This document shows positions 11,801-26,800 of a stretch of 64,000 nucleotides of DNA, one piece after another (the first letter of the stretch is position 1; each line of letters begins with the position of its first letter). This stretch comes from Mesaphorura yosii. Taxonomy: Eukaryota; Arthropoda; Collembola; Poduromorpha; Tullbergiidae. The position numbers and the translations under genes were made by a program. The stretch is from positions 62,001 through 126,000 of the forward strand of contig WIXG01000084.1 of NCBI GenBank assembly GCA_009869945.1, read 5' to 3'. The notes beneath the pieces were generated by a model that searched no databases, was not told the DNA's origin, and saw only the letters and a program-made list of their open reading frames with translations.

Positions 11801-14800
11801 AGTTGAAAAACCTTGTTATGGTTCATTCAGATTAGTATTCAAGGTTCGGTCTGCTCTCTTCTCTTTCTGGAGACTTCGTCGCCTTTAAGTTTCCTTACAA
11901 TGACTTTATGTTTAAGTCTAATTATCAGCTTCCTTAATCTGGCTTTCATTTGACGGATATACAGTAAAAGCGCTAGATAAAATCACACCTTGAAGAAGAC
12001 TCGGATCTTAAGAAGATTACACGACAAACGAAGAACCTCGCACACTCGGAATCACACTCTTCTAACAAGAAAACGCTTCTGCTGTGCACTGCTGCACTAT
12101 AAAGGACTATCTCAAATATTGACTTGCCTTAATTTATTTAACCAAGCCACAGCCACGCCACGTTAGAATTAAGGCTCACATGAGAGCAGACCAACAATGA
12201 AGCCAGCAGCCAAGCAGTCCTCAGAACAAAGAAAATACCTCGCTGATTGCATAAGCCGCCTATTCTAATTGACTATTGATGTGTAATTAATGTTTACACA
12301 GAGCACGCTGCTCTCTGCCTGCTGTGGGTAATAAACCTTGAGAGGTACCACACAAAACAACCCGAATCGTCTTTGAAACAAATAGCAGAAGAAATGACAG
12401 CGACGGAGATTCGCGAATTGCAAAGTCAATATTTAAAATTCACTTCAGCCAGTCACTCATTTTCAAGACGTTCAACACGAGACGAATAGCCGGTGACTCT
12501 ATCCAGCGATTGCAAATATCCTGACAATGCATCAGCAAGAATCTTAAAAATTTCACGAAGACTCACTTTTGTATGACAGCTTCCATGCCTTGTTCCTCTA
12601 GCGCGTCAATCTGGTCGTAGTACGTGTCAAGGTCTGGGATGCCATTGAACACCTTGTTGACTAGAGTCATGGCGTAGACGAGGAGTTCCGTGTCACCGCC
12701 AGACGTATCGTGTTCCTGAAGAAGACCCATGACGTTGCTCCAACCCAATGATCCTGGTTAATTTAATCATTATAACATCAAACTCAAATGCATAACAGTA
12801 CATTAATTTATTCGTGTGATTATAGGCCATTATAAACAATGAAAACAACGGACATAATTGCATAATGGCAGCAGCGGCGTACGTTAACAATGCAATGTCA
12901 TGCATGATTATGTCACATTTCCTTAAATTCAAAGGTGCTTGCTCCTTCAACTTGGAAGCTTGCAACTTGGCTTGGCTCGACTTGACCGCTCTGTCATGCG
13001 TGCCCTGCATGAAACAATCGGCAGTTATTGTCAATTTTGTTGGGGTAAGCAATAATTATTGCCGGCTGTCGTGCAATAAAATGCGTGTTGTCGTTAAAAG
13101 AAGGCTGGCGCAACCACTTAACGAATTTAAACTTAAACATTTAAATCCTAATGCTTTCCTGGTAGATTATTTACGCTTGCCATTAAGCCAATCCACGACA
13201 TTGGCAATGACTTTCAGGTTTTAAGTTTGAAACACGAAGAATTTGTCAAAATAAGGACAAATGACTTTCTTTGTGAGTTCTGCTGTTACTCGACAAATGA
13301 AGTTACTTCCGGTCGTACTCTTGCGTGGGAGCAACAGTAATACGAGCATGACATCACGCGTTAACATGTGACATGACTTTGACTTTCTTGGTGTACATGC
13401 AAAGGAAGGAACGTTTGTCATCAAAATCCATTAACGTGGCCAGGGTTAAGGGCTTCTTTCCTCATTTGAGTATATTTAGAACTTTTAGAATTGCTGGTTG
13501 CGCTCGTGATAAGTGCTTTTACCTTTCATTGAGTCGACAGAGTGCACAGCTTCGATTAGGAGAAGACAGTTTGACTCAACATAGTCCACAAAGACAAGAA
13601 GAAGCTTGAGAGCAGTTTTCTGAACGAGGCGGAATTTACTAGCTACTAGCGAGTAGAGCCACTGAATAGTTTCATTATGTCTCATCACGCCATACATTCC
13701 ATCCACGTAGAGCATTACTTGTCCAATTGCTAAATAAAACAAATACACAAGATTCACATGAGACATGAGGCATGTTACTAGAAGAAAATGTTAAGCTAGC
13801 TTGACATGACACAAAATACAAGTTACGAATTATGACTGTGACGTACGAATATCTTAAAGATTCAAAATTTTGAGACATGCACAGTAAAAGTGAAAAAACT
13901 GTCTTTTCTGACTGTCTGCCTTTGATTTTACGACTTTTCAAATGGTTGAGCATGCATGATTGGTGAAACTGAGCTGAGTTTGGAATTTCAGCAGTAAAAG
14001 ATCTAAAAGATGTCTTTAAAGCGCAAGCTATAAATGCCTATCATACTTGGAATGCTCGAAGGCGATTTCTCGGAAATTGAATCCTACGTCTTATTGTTTT
14101 TTGCTTTTCATCAAGTAATTGAAGTTTCTTTTTCAGTTGGCGAGTTCAGGCACTTATGTTTGCAGGACATCCAAGATTGAATGATGGTGATTGTTCTTAT
14201 ATTGTACTATCCTCTTATTTGCAAACTTTAGAGATACCCGAAGCTTACGAGAAAGTACTTTGCAACTAACTCACAAATAAACGGACACACCGCGAAATCA
14301 TAATATGCGTACGAGTTTTACGACTTACCTCGGAGTATGTAATTTTGGTAATTTTGATCCGCCTCGGAACCAACTTTGATCAGACACGAAAGACCACCAT
14401 TTTCGACAAACTCGTGAACCAAATCCTTGTCCTCCTGAAATTAAAACTTTTCGTGTAAATACTACATACAGATCTATGCTGAAAAGAACAATGAAGCAAG
14501 CACGAAGCAAGGCATAAAATTCACAAGCGAATCTTGAATTTGGGTGTGTTCCCCAAATTTTACTGGGATTGTGACTTTAAATTCCCAAAGCACGTATGTG
14601 CTATAATATTGTCATAAGATTCGAATCGTGCCGGTGTAAAAACATTTCCGACATGACATGGCAGTCCTCGACAGTAATTAAAACTTCAATACACAATAGA
14701 CAATTACTGTTAGTACTCATTCGTTGATAATTCTGAACCGAAGCCTGAAATAAAGCCAAGCATCACAAATCTCTAAACTTTTATGGAGATAATTTTATTT

Positions 14801-17800
14801 TTATTATCCGAAGTTTTTCGGCCTATTTTTTTAGTATTTTAAGCATAATAAAACACAAACATTTGAAGTCAGTCATGCGTTCGATTTAGGATGTGATGGT
14901 GCATTTACCACTCGAACTCTGCCTAGTTGTTGAAGCCTTTTTCACAATTTTTCAAGAAAGCAAACGTTGAAGGTTAAATCTTTAAACCCTGAAATTATTT
15001 CCAAGCGAAATACAACATGCACATGCGCTTACACGCTTTTGTTTCGCCTCGCACTGCATTTTATTTGTAGTCAGTGCCCTTCCTCTGAGATTTAAATTTT
15101 TATTACAACATTGTGCGAGCAGATTTAGGATAGAATGTAGAGGCGCATCTCACAGACGACGCTAAGAGGCTCTTCTCCAGATAACAATACCACGTACCAT
15201 ACGGCTAAAATAGTAAACTCCTCAATAATTGTAAGCATTCTATTCCCACTTTTTGCTGCCAACAAGTGGGGATGGTACTCACCACGCACAAAATAACATG
15301 TAAAGCATATGGCAAATGGCAAAGGCAATGACTTTGACGACGTGACAATGCGTCATGTGTGTAAAGCGCTGATTTTTTCTGAGCAGTGTCGGAAGTCTTT
15401 ATCCTTAATTTTACTGGCTGGCGAATAAAGCCAAGCTTGTTAAATTTTCAAGCTGGAATGCTGAAGTTAAGCTGTTGCGAAAGGAGAAACCTTCGCCACG
15501 ACCGGGCCGACAATGGAATCACGGAGAAGAGATTAAAGTTGAAAGTCACAGCACAAAAAATTGCAACTGGAATTTGGATTTCATAGCATGGCAAGCGCGA
15601 GCGCAATACATGCAAAGCGGACGAATGAGAAACAAAGCGAAAGCAAGGCAATAAATATAAAGTAAATTGTTCACACCTGAAAAATTTGCTTAAGTGCAAA
15701 TAAGGCCCGCCGCAGCTCTCTACCATCTGCAGTCAAAAGCTTCTCTGCAAAAAAGAAAAACATTTGGTATGAAGTGACAATAAAAGATGACACGTGGAGG
15801 ATTAAATTGCATCATTGCGTGCCAGACCGAGTGAAAAATGTCCAATATGACACCACGCGAAGTTTAGTCCTTAAATCTAGCATTTAATTGTAATTTACGC
15901 ACTGTACGCACTCGCACTGTATTTGCACGCCTATTTGCGTCAAATCCTTAATTCAATGATAAGTTTCACTCGCCGCACCGTGCAACAGTCTCAAGAATCA
16001 AGATTCTTACGTGAACTCTTTTTCTAGTATGTCAAATGTCACAGTGCACGAAAGTTTCTGTTATTTTTCTATGCTCTTCATGTGCGCGTATAAAAAGTCA
16101 ACATATTATGTATTTTTCCACATAAATCTTTGTCATCTTTTTTCTTGCAAATGAACCATCACATTTTATTCAGTTCGTACTTTACTTCGGCACAAGAAAT
16201 GATAAAACGATAGCGAATCACCACATCACTTCATTGTAGCCACGTACGCACTCGCATTATTTTGGCAAATTTTTTCGCTTGCTCTTTTTTGAGGACGAGC
16301 AATGAGAAAAGTCTTCTTCAGTTTTTAATCTGTACATCTGTCCCATAAATTAGAATTTACAATGCGAACCTGGCAGAGGAAGATGGAAGACAACACTTGC
16401 GATAGTAAAGTATAAAATTACATTTACGGTAGCCAACAATTAAAGTACAGTTTTTTAGCACATCTTGCCAACTTTAGTGAGTGGAGAAAGGAAGACAATA
16501 AGGAAACTTTTGGCCGTGTGGCCGTGCCGTAATTGTGCTTTAATTAACACCAATTAATTAATGCCCGCCACAATTCTTTTCTCTTTGGCTCTTTCATTCA
16601 AAAGTTTCGCAGGTCGCATGCCAGTTCATCACAGCACAGCGCAAGACTCGTGCGAATAATTGAGATGAGTCTGTCAATTTCTACTTCTCGTGTTACAATC
16701 AACACTGTTTCGATTACTACGGCTTTGTTCTTGATGGCATTGAGTCGACTGTTGTGGTGTGTCATTTCAACACTCTCAGATCTTCATTCAATAAGAAGCC
16801 ACGCTTCACTTCTGCTTATGGTCAATACAAATTGTGACCCGAGTTGTGCGTAATTTAAGTTTGTAAATAAAAAAAGGAAACCACGTCGTTCGTGCTTGTT
16901 ATTGTTTTCATGTACATCAAATTAAATTACAAATTAATAAAAATATGGAAAGGTAGCATGGCTCAATTTGTATAACGACGATAGCATGCCGTTGCGTGAG
17001 TGAGTGTGACGATTGTATTAATTCCATGCGGTGCAAAGAGAAAGGTATTGGATGAGTTCGTGACTTTTTAAGCTGTCTTGTTAGCAGGAGCCGGATTATA
17101 AAATTGAGAACCTAATTTTTAACACCCTGCTTTATGTCACAAGTCCTAAATGGATTTCGTCAGTAAAGTTGAATTTAATGCGTACTTTAAAACACGTTGT
17201 CGTTGTTGAGAGTTTGGTTGGGGCTCTGACGAAAGGAGAACTCTGACCCGGTTAATGTGAGACGAGCGTAATACATCACCTTAATGATATGATACATCAA
17301 AATATTAATTAGTAAATACCCCACAGCACAAAGTTCTGTAAAGTGTAGTGTAATGGTCAGGTCGGTCTCATCGCAGACTATTTGACGTAGGTATCTTAAA
17401 CCACGTCGTGGAATTCTCACCACTTTGCATATTTCAGTCATTAAAGTGTTTCCTTTACCTTGTATGGCGGTACAGGCTGAAATTAAGCGATAAAAGAGAA
17501 CAGTTTACAGAAAAAGAAAACAGCCCAGACAACAAACGTTTACTTTGCAATCGTCAAGTCCAAGTCAAGGTTTTGACGGCAAGATTAATGGAATGGATTC
17601 CACCGCACCGCATTGCACATAATACCAGTTTCGATAACCTTATTCGACATTGGGTCATTATGTCAGATCGCAACCCAAGTGTGTTTATGCGTACGCGCAC
17701 AAGCAGATGAGTAACTTACCGATTATTGAGTTGACGCGGACCGGTAGCTGGGCTCGAAGCACGATTGAATTCTTCCGACTGCAAAAACACAAAACAAAGA

Positions 17801-20800
17801 AAAATGTCATTGGAAATTAGAACAAAGGTCAAATGCGTGAGGTGCTTTTAAAGATCCAGTCCAGAATCTTACGAATTTAGGAATTTATCATTGATGAGAT
17901 GACAGAAAATATCATCGGAAATGACAGGAGAGGAGAGAGGAGAAGAGGTAAAGTGAAGCAACAATCATGGTGAGGCTGTCGAATAACAAACACTCGGATC
18001 AAATTAGAAACACGTATACTTTAAAGATATTTCACCTTCTACATTGAAATTTCAAAGTACAAGGTAAAACCCCTCGCATAAAATGAATAAATGAGTTACA
18101 AAGGGAAAAGCTCCGGCAATAAAAGTATCCATTTCATCGCGCATCCACACATTTAATTTTTTGTCTTAAAAGTCTCCTGTCTCGCGTTCCATCTCAATAA
18201 TAGACTTCTCGCTGGCTTGACTTTCTATTTTGTTCCAACAATCAGGAAGGCGCTGTCGCGGTAGACAGCGACGAAATGCCATAAAAATGTAAATACACGA
18301 AAAATACAAAGAAAATCATGAAAAATGCGGTTGTTTGACATAATGAGTTGGAAATCAACGAGAAGCGATTCAGCAGGATGTTTTTCAGTGTGTCGCCGAA
18401 TAAACATAAACTGGTTTTCGGATGTGCACTGCGCACTGCGAGTGTGCTGTGTGATTTACGTGTCTTACTCGGTCTTTCTAGGAACCTCTCCAATATTAAG
18501 TCATTACGGACGAAATCCTCATAATAATGCAATTTCCCTTATTAGATACGGATACAGAGTAGAGGAGGTAGATGAAAAAAACTGAAGACGTGAAGACGTA
18601 CATAATGGCTTAGCAAAAAAAGTTTTCGCCTGGCAGTAAAATATTAAATATGGAACGGGAGACGTGACCGTGTCGTCAATTTCTACGATATTTCCTGCTT
18701 AGTTCTTGTGACCGACCGTGGCCGTATGCCTCAAAAGACCACCGGCGTTAACACACTTTTTAATCCACGAGCAAGACTATTGATAAAAATTCAGAGTCAA
18801 AGACGTAAAAATGAAATCCTTGCACTCATATTCCAAATACGTGTTTTCTGTGTTAACTGCCATCGCAACGGTTATAAAAATAAGCAACAAAATAAAATTG
18901 GAATTAACGGCAGAGTATTTTCAGTGAATTAAATTGGGCTTTGACTTTTGCAATGAAATTTTATGACATTCAGCGCCTTGACTTGGCAAGGGCGTGTTGT
19001 GTGACATGAAAGTAATAGGCAAGACATAAACAAGCATGAATTCCTAAAATGGTCATTTCAAGTTAGCGCTGTTAAGATTATATTTTGCCACGGTCGTATA
19101 AAGATCTCGGTCGAATCCCAGCGACGGCTATGGCTCGTGTCACTGCTTAATCAAAAGCAGCTACATTAAACTTGATGTTCATGTCATAGGCAGCCGTTTG
19201 AGATGAACTATATTAACTGCTTGTTCGTGAGAAAACGCAATTTAGCATTGCCTATTAAACCGACGCAAAACGGATTCGGGAAGGTCGCCTTCAATTACGA
19301 TGTTTTCGAATAGAAGACACACATGCAAGCCAGTAAAAGATAGAACTTGAGACAGAATAATTTAGCATTTGAATCAAGATTCCAACGAAATTAGATTCAG
19401 AGCAAATTATTCAGGTATTGGAATTGTCAATTAATTATTAACACTAAGCCGCTAACTACGACATATGCGCAGTCGGGGATAAGCGATGACAACATCATCT
19501 GAAAATTTTGTAGATTAAATAATCGAATAAGGAAAATCCCAAGCGGCTTTGAATGAATGACAATTTATCTGCCATGAGAGTCGCGATTGCGACAATTGAA
19601 TAATCTATTAAGAACACATAAGAATACATCCTGTCATGGACACTTGGCTCTTCAATTTTTCAATAATTGCTTACATTTAACAGCAACTTTTATTCTCTCA
19701 AAGAATACATTTTTACCTTATGAAGGCTTCGATGTTTTCGGTACCGACACAATTATTTTCCGCGACGCGACGAGAGTCAATCCAACCCATGCAAATAACT
19801 ACCAACTCCAATCAGTGCGAGGTTTTCTTGTTGTTTCTTTTCGCAATACAACCGTATCAAATTCAACTTGTAATTTGCTACAATAAACTTTTTCTAATTT
19901 CTCCTTGTGTCTACTGTCCGCTTCACTTCATGGCAAGACCCGTGATTTCAGGTGAATGCATGTCGCACGTAAGAAGTCACGTTAACAAAACGTTTATCAT
20001 TATATCTGTATCTTGTTCCGATAAATTGTTTGGCAACTTCACGTTTTCCAAATGCCATTTTTCTTATTCTAAAGTCATTTCATCATCTCGCTAAATATTT
20101 TCTATACTATCCAATCGCATTCATTAAACAGCATTCACGAAAACGGAGCTCTTGTCTTATTTACTAGATTACTTTTGACAGGTTGTAATTTTCAAATCAA
20201 AATTAATGTTTCTTTTCCACTGACATTGACACTGCCACGAGAAATCATTGTAGAAATCTGTTCGCATCCTTCTTAGCCCAAACACAATAAAACTACGCAT
20301 GTACACGTATTTCTCTAACAAGGACGGACACTTGCGCCTGCTGTTTGTAAATTGGATTTGCAAAAACAAATATTTACATTACGCAGTTTACAGCAAATCA
20401 GGAAAGCCTTCAACGTTGACATTCACGCAGTTTGTTTTGCTCAGTTTTCTCCTAACACGGGATTCACATCCGAGTCCAAGTCAGAATGTCACTGACTCTA
20501 AGTAGGAGTACATACGCTTGGAGATCAGCACGTTGATAATGTCGAAGAATTAACGTAAATACTCAAGCATTAAGCATGGATCATCTTCATAATTTTGCGT
20601 ACATGTATTTGCATATTAACCGACGACGACTTGACTGCATTCCGGGCCGCAATGCGTGTACGTGTCACGCGTAAGACGAGAGACAATGGCACGCACTCGC
20701 ATGCGGCAATTACTTGACACTCTTTAAGACGAATGCGCATAGCGCATGCCATGTAGCAATTCACATTTGCTCGTGTCTGTCTGGATTTAGTTTTATTGTT

Positions 20801-23800
20801 TTATAACATCTTCTTGTTAATCTTTGTCTCTTTTGTCCTCATTCCGCAGCTCACGCTTTGCATTTGCGGCACCTTACCGAAAGGGTTGATATTTGGATGT
20901 AGAGAGCAATAAGGAAACCGAGCTCAAGAAGAACACGAGCTTTGTCATTGTCGCTGTCGTTTGTCCAACAAAATCAGGTTTTTATATTGGGCTGTAATTT
21001 TAAATTCTTTATGAATTAAATACGAGGGTTTAACACTTGTTCAGCAGTTCATCACATGCTGTAGTCATTTGTACGCGATTAATATGGGCGACGGCGAGTG
21101 GAGTCTGTACACACTGATTGTAATTTGTGTCTCTGGCCGCCTTCGCCTTTTACCCACACACACGCACCGTCCGCGTCCGCACGCATCTGTCGCGAAGCTA
21201 TGTATTTACGACATCATCGTAATAGATTCTCCTTGCTATTTGGCATGCTACGCTACGATCTGATCGTGGATGCCGTTGGCCGATTGAGCAACCACGCCAA
21301 CAAACCAACTGGTGACTGTGTGGCTGGCATTTAAGACTGTTTTATTGTGACAATTTACACAATTTATTACGCGAAACAGGAAAATTATTGATTCATTTTC
21401 CTTTCTGTGAGTGTGAAATCTTGGCAAAGCTTCTGCTTCCTGATTTGTCTCATATTTCATATTCATGTCGCATCTGGCATGGAATTACGAGGAGGACAGG
21501 GTGCAAAACTCCCAGGCTAGGACATAATTCATAATTCGTACGAGAGTTCATGGAAATATAATCCCCGTTACTTCTGAAATTAAATGTCAATGTCAGTCTT
21601 ACGTGAGCACGAATTACAATGCGTTATTGCTGTTACACAACGCAATGCAAGTGAAAGGTCAACTCGGGTGAAACCACGAACGACGCAATTTTCTTTTGTT
21701 TTTATAGGATTAGCATTAGTAGGCAAATTCGAACAACAAGACAGGAACAACAATTAAAACATTCAACCAAAACACGAATTGCTAATTGCCCGTATGATCG
21801 TAACTGTAACTGGTCATCATTCTGGTCAAAAATTGAAATGTCTGCGTCGGCGGTTAAGATTCCGGCTCCAGACAAAGGGCAGAACAAACTAATGAACAAG
21901 ACAAGTTCGCCGTAGAATGCGCAGACGCTTTGATGATCTTGAGCACAAATCTTGATCTTGACAAGAAGTTTGTTTGTGATTGCTTCAATAACAATAACAA
22001 TCAGGCAGGCTGGTAAGCAGACTGAGACACCGCTTCGCATTTGCAGTGCAGTGCAGTTCAACGAGTTTTACAAGTCTCAAGCGCAAGAAATTGTCGCGTC
22101 TCACGGAATTCCTTTTAACATTTTTTCGTATGCCTACGGTTTGCCTTCTCTAATTTATATTATCTCATATCTTTTCTCTCACGTCATTTAACTTTTGGCT
22201 GAAAATCTCAGCGAACAAGTTATGCAATTGCTGCGTTAGGATACGTTCACTAAGATAAGGTCGCCGGTCAAGCCGCCACGCAGGAGGCATGCCATGCGAA
22301 TCATTGTCACCGAGCGCAAGATAACATTTCTCAGAACAAGAACGAGCAACAGCAACAGCATAGCAGCGCGGTGTAAAAGCGCATTATAGACCAGACCGGG
22401 GATAGGATGGACACGGACGCGGGGACCACCATGAAATAGTCGTAACACTGACTCATGTCATCGATTCTGGCAGAAATGTGGAAAAATGCGTCAAAGAAAA
22501 TAAAGGAATAAAGTCACTGCTGGTGTGACATGGTGCTGGCACATGGCGACTGTGGATTCAATCCATGCCTAATTTCAAAAGTTATGTGACAATCATGGAT
22601 AGATCATTTGTCCACCTTTTACAACGTACAAGCTGTAACACTCTTTAGTTGAGAAAACGTAAGCGGCGACTGTGAAAATAGATGGTATCAAATCAGCGAA
22701 CAACCGCAGAGTATTGAAAGCTCAGGTATTTTGAATTACTTGATAAATATGTGCAGTGAAAAATGGGGTAAAGGTTCAGACGTCTCAATTATCTAATTAG
22801 AGCGACTGAAATCACACCAAATTAAGGTCAGTGGTTTCAGTGATAATATCTGTGAATACGAGAAAAGGAAGCGAACCTGTTGCTGTGGAATTTGGCATGG
22901 CATGTAAACTGGCACTTATGAGCAATCCGTGGATTCATTGGTTTTCCTGTTGCTGACCACTCTCATTAAAACAACGCGCATGCCAAGACCAGCACAAACG
23001 AAGGCATGTCAGAGCCAACTCATTGGAGCAGAAAGATATGAAAAAATGCGCCAAGCGCTGAGCTTTCGATTCCAACACCAATGCAGCGGAAAAGAAATGC
23101 AAAGTCCATCAACAGTCAGTCAGCCCAATGCAAGGCGCAATTCAGAGATTGCAAAACGAGTTGATACGGTTTCTTTTCTGAAACCACAACATGACAAAGC
23201 TCAGCACAAAGGAAATACAGTCGTCAAATGCTCGTTAACAAAATTAGATTATAGTAGCGCACGTTCACACACTCGGCAGTCTTGGTTTGACGTGGCCATG
23301 CATGCGCTGGGTAGTTAGCCTAGTTAACTACCGTTTCTCTAAGTCTGAGGGTAATAAATTTAGAAAATGTGCAACGGAAAGATTAACTCGCGTAATTGGC
23401 ATGCCCGCATGACAAACCTTTCATAATGGAGCATGAAGCCCTTTTCCTTTAAAAGGACATTTCACGTTCCGCGTCGCAAAGGTGACTGACAAAATTGGGG
23501 AGTATTTTCCGCATTCTCACACAGAACTGAAGCAAAACCGAGCGACCGTTCGTAATTCGCAAACTAGGAAATGGCTCCCAATTTGACTTGAGGTCTGGGT
23601 TGTGAAAATTCTGCTCTTCTCGCTGTCATCGCATAGCCAGCATTTCGTTCTGCACGTTTTCAGCAACAACAATGGGCCACTAAAAAGTTCCATGAGTCAC
23701 TTCATTTCATCTCTTAGGCTTAGGCTCGATCTCCTGAGAAGAGTTCAGCTCAGTTCATGTTTTCATGCAAGCCACGGTTCACTAAATTCTGAAACCATGA

Positions 23801-26800
23801 TTTAAACGTCAAGACTTCACTCAGGACGACCTTTGAAAGAAAACGTGCACAGTGTCACGGATGGGATGAGATTGAAACAAAAACATGCGTCGTCGTCAAC
23901 GCTGGGATGAAACTAAAGCGTAAAGGTATCACTTACATGGTGAGAACGATCTCATGATTGAATGATTTGCTATTGGAAATCATCCTGCAGTGCATCGCAT
24001 CGTGTCGTCGCCTCCGTACTTCCGCTGCCGAGGTATTTTAATCTCGACTCAAAGGCGAAGGTGACAAAATCTTTAAATAACGCAAAGTTGAAAGCTGCGA
24101 AGTGAAATGATTGAAGCTTTCGTTCTATTTCCTCAACTAACTCGTGGGACTTAAGCTTCAAAAATGTATTACATTTTCTATTTGCACTGAGGCCAAGAAA
24201 AAATATTATATAAGCAGATTCGCGAATTTGTGTCCTGTTCTAAGATTAGACATGTTTTTAGCACACACGCACTGCACGTTAATGAGTCGTGTGTGCCGTA
24301 CTTGTTTTCATTTCACGAGTGGAAAAGTGGAGCTTCCTTATCCATTCGCTAGCCAAGCCTGTGAGACCGAGACGCGAGGTCTGGCCTGCTTTGTCTGTCA
24401 ACCGTCGTCGTCGTCAGCCGTGTCGTAATTTTGGAAAAGCCATTTCAGAATCAAGATGGATGAACTAGGCGGTGCCAACGCCCGCCAAGGTGAAATGAGT
24501 TTATGGAATATATGACATAGTTTCATATGGTACAGAATGAAGACGGGCGTTCCCACCGTTCTTTTCATTACAAAATGAGCCAAGAATATTTTCTAGCAAA
24601 ATAGATGTTGGAGCAGCACGTATGACGATCACGAGCAAAATGATTACCAGAAAGTAAATCTCAAAAATTAGCTAGATCAGAACAAGTCCGCCTCGTTAGT
24701 CGTGCAATTGATTGTGCAAGGGAACAGTTCGTGCTCGAGCTGACCGGACAAACAACATCATCATTCATTAATTGCACTTGCAATTTGCACCTCTACAGCA
24801 AAACAAACTTGCCATTTGCCACTCGCACTAATGTCAAGTGCCATCTTAATTACCGCCACACCACACGAAATGCAACGTGTGAATGCAAATATTTAGTTAA
24901 TGCATTCACCATCGCCATCCGCGTACCACATTCTTAACTTTAACAGCAATTAGATAAGATAAAAGGAATCTGGCTGGTTTTCGCATTGTTCTGGTTGATC
25001 AGGATGTGCACACATGCAGGTAGTGTAAAATTTCATTCAACAGTGAGCATTCATTGTTGCACTCCTGCTCTGGCCGGCACATTCAGCATTCCTCGTGTAT
25101 GTATCCCTTTTCCTGCTGTTACCTTACGTAGAGGCCGTAAATGAGGTAATACCGACCGGCTACGACTTCGGGTTCATTTTAGTTGACAAACGTGCAAATT
25201 TGTACACGCCGAAGAAACGACCGTAAATGTGGGCACCGGCATTGTCATTTTTGGATGCACGCCAAATAAAACAAAGAAAAAATAGATTTGCAAGAGGCAA
25301 GCATTCAGGAAAAGAGGAAAGATGAGAAGAAACTTGAATTTTTGGCAGTATTGTTTAGGTCATTGTTTCAATAACTCAATCTTTGTCTTTGTCCTCCCGC
25401 GACTTTGTACGTTTACGAGCGGTGAGCATGACTTGGACGCTGACCTAAATTTAGTCCATTAATTAAATAACACTCAGCGCAGCGTATTTTGAACTCTGGC
25501 TTTCAAGATCTTGTTTTGAAACGGTCGTCCTGAGATCGTCGGTTTCTCACGAGTCCGAGTCAGAAGCAGGCAGCTGTAGATCATAAAAGTAGCCAATCAG
25601 CTCGTCTCGGTCTGACGAGACATCTCAATTAATTAAGCGTGTACTTGTATTGGAAGATAGCGTCTTAATAACAGGAAAGAATTCCGATTTCACAATACAA
25701 TGCGGTAATGCAGTACACATGCAATATGCGAGACCGGGGCTGTCAATCTGATCTCTACATCTTCATCATCATCCGCCTGAAAGAAACTTGTTGCCTGTTG
25801 CTTGTTTACGTTACAATTACAGATTATGCACTTCATTTTATTTTATGAGATAATTATATGAATTAAAGCATAATAAAGCCCATTACGTAATAACAATCCA
25901 TTGAACTCGAATTACAGATTCATTACACACCAGCAGCTTGTTGAAACATCGCAACGCATCACATTGCGAATATGAATGGACCCGTTTTAACAAGGCTCCG
26001 GTCCTCGTACGCGTACGTGAGGATGTGAAGTTATTCGGCTGATTGTGTAGTACTATTGCATTCCACATTCCATCATAAATCATATATTTAACCACGCTCT
26101 TAGGACGGGGATGATAGGATGAGGTTGCGATTGCAAGCTGATTAAAATGTGGACTCACGCATATGCATGAAACTGGCTAGGAAGTTGATTGCAGCTAACA
26201 TTATTGTTTAAGAAGCACTTACTTGCTAAGAAATCCCTCAAAATCTTCTTGCTGCTCGCTAATTGAGGCTTCCAAGTCGAGATAAGTTCCATAATCACCG
26301 TCCTTGTACAGCTGAAGAGTTGCGTCGTCCAACTGTAAAACCAACAGAGAATCCGTTGGATTAGTGATTGCCCATCAGATTAGATCATAAAACCTATTTT
26401 CGCGGTCATGATTCAACGTCCTTAAACTTGACTCTTTCATATTTAGCACTTAATTTCCTTGAAACTCTTGCATAACTATCAATAGCAAGAGACTCATTGA
26501 AGCGTTATTAAAGCGTCTATGCTGTGCAGCGCAGCGTAATAATATTTGTACTATTATTCAATCACCGCCGTCGTCATCGTCATGATCATGATCATGATTA
26601 GTATGATAATCCTTTGAAATCTGTTTTCTGATATAAATACTTCGACAAAGGATGATCAGCTAGTCAGCCAGCCGGCCGGCCGACTTCTTCGTAGTTCGTA
26701 GGAATTAAAAGTCGTGATCACGCTCAACACTCACGCTCCATCGTTCATCAATAATGGTCATCGGATCGCATCAGCATCAGGCTGAAGAAACTATTGGCTA

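Noticed and set aside
14325-14434. Apparent one-base frameshift in the FHOD exon before the GTAAGT donor
   Set aside because: Rechecking the bases gives NYQNYILR without any extra base; the exon is intact at 106 bases.
19081-19130. tRNA-like T-arm word GGTCGAATCCC
   Set aside because: No acceptor, D or anticodon arm can be built around it.
19720-20094. Plus-strand open frame of 124 codons
   Set aside because: No motif, no splice or start context; expected by chance in 64 kb of AT-rich DNA.
22929-23318. Plus-strand open frame of 129 codons
   Set aside because: No recognisable domain and no promoter or poly(A) context; its length alone is not evidence.
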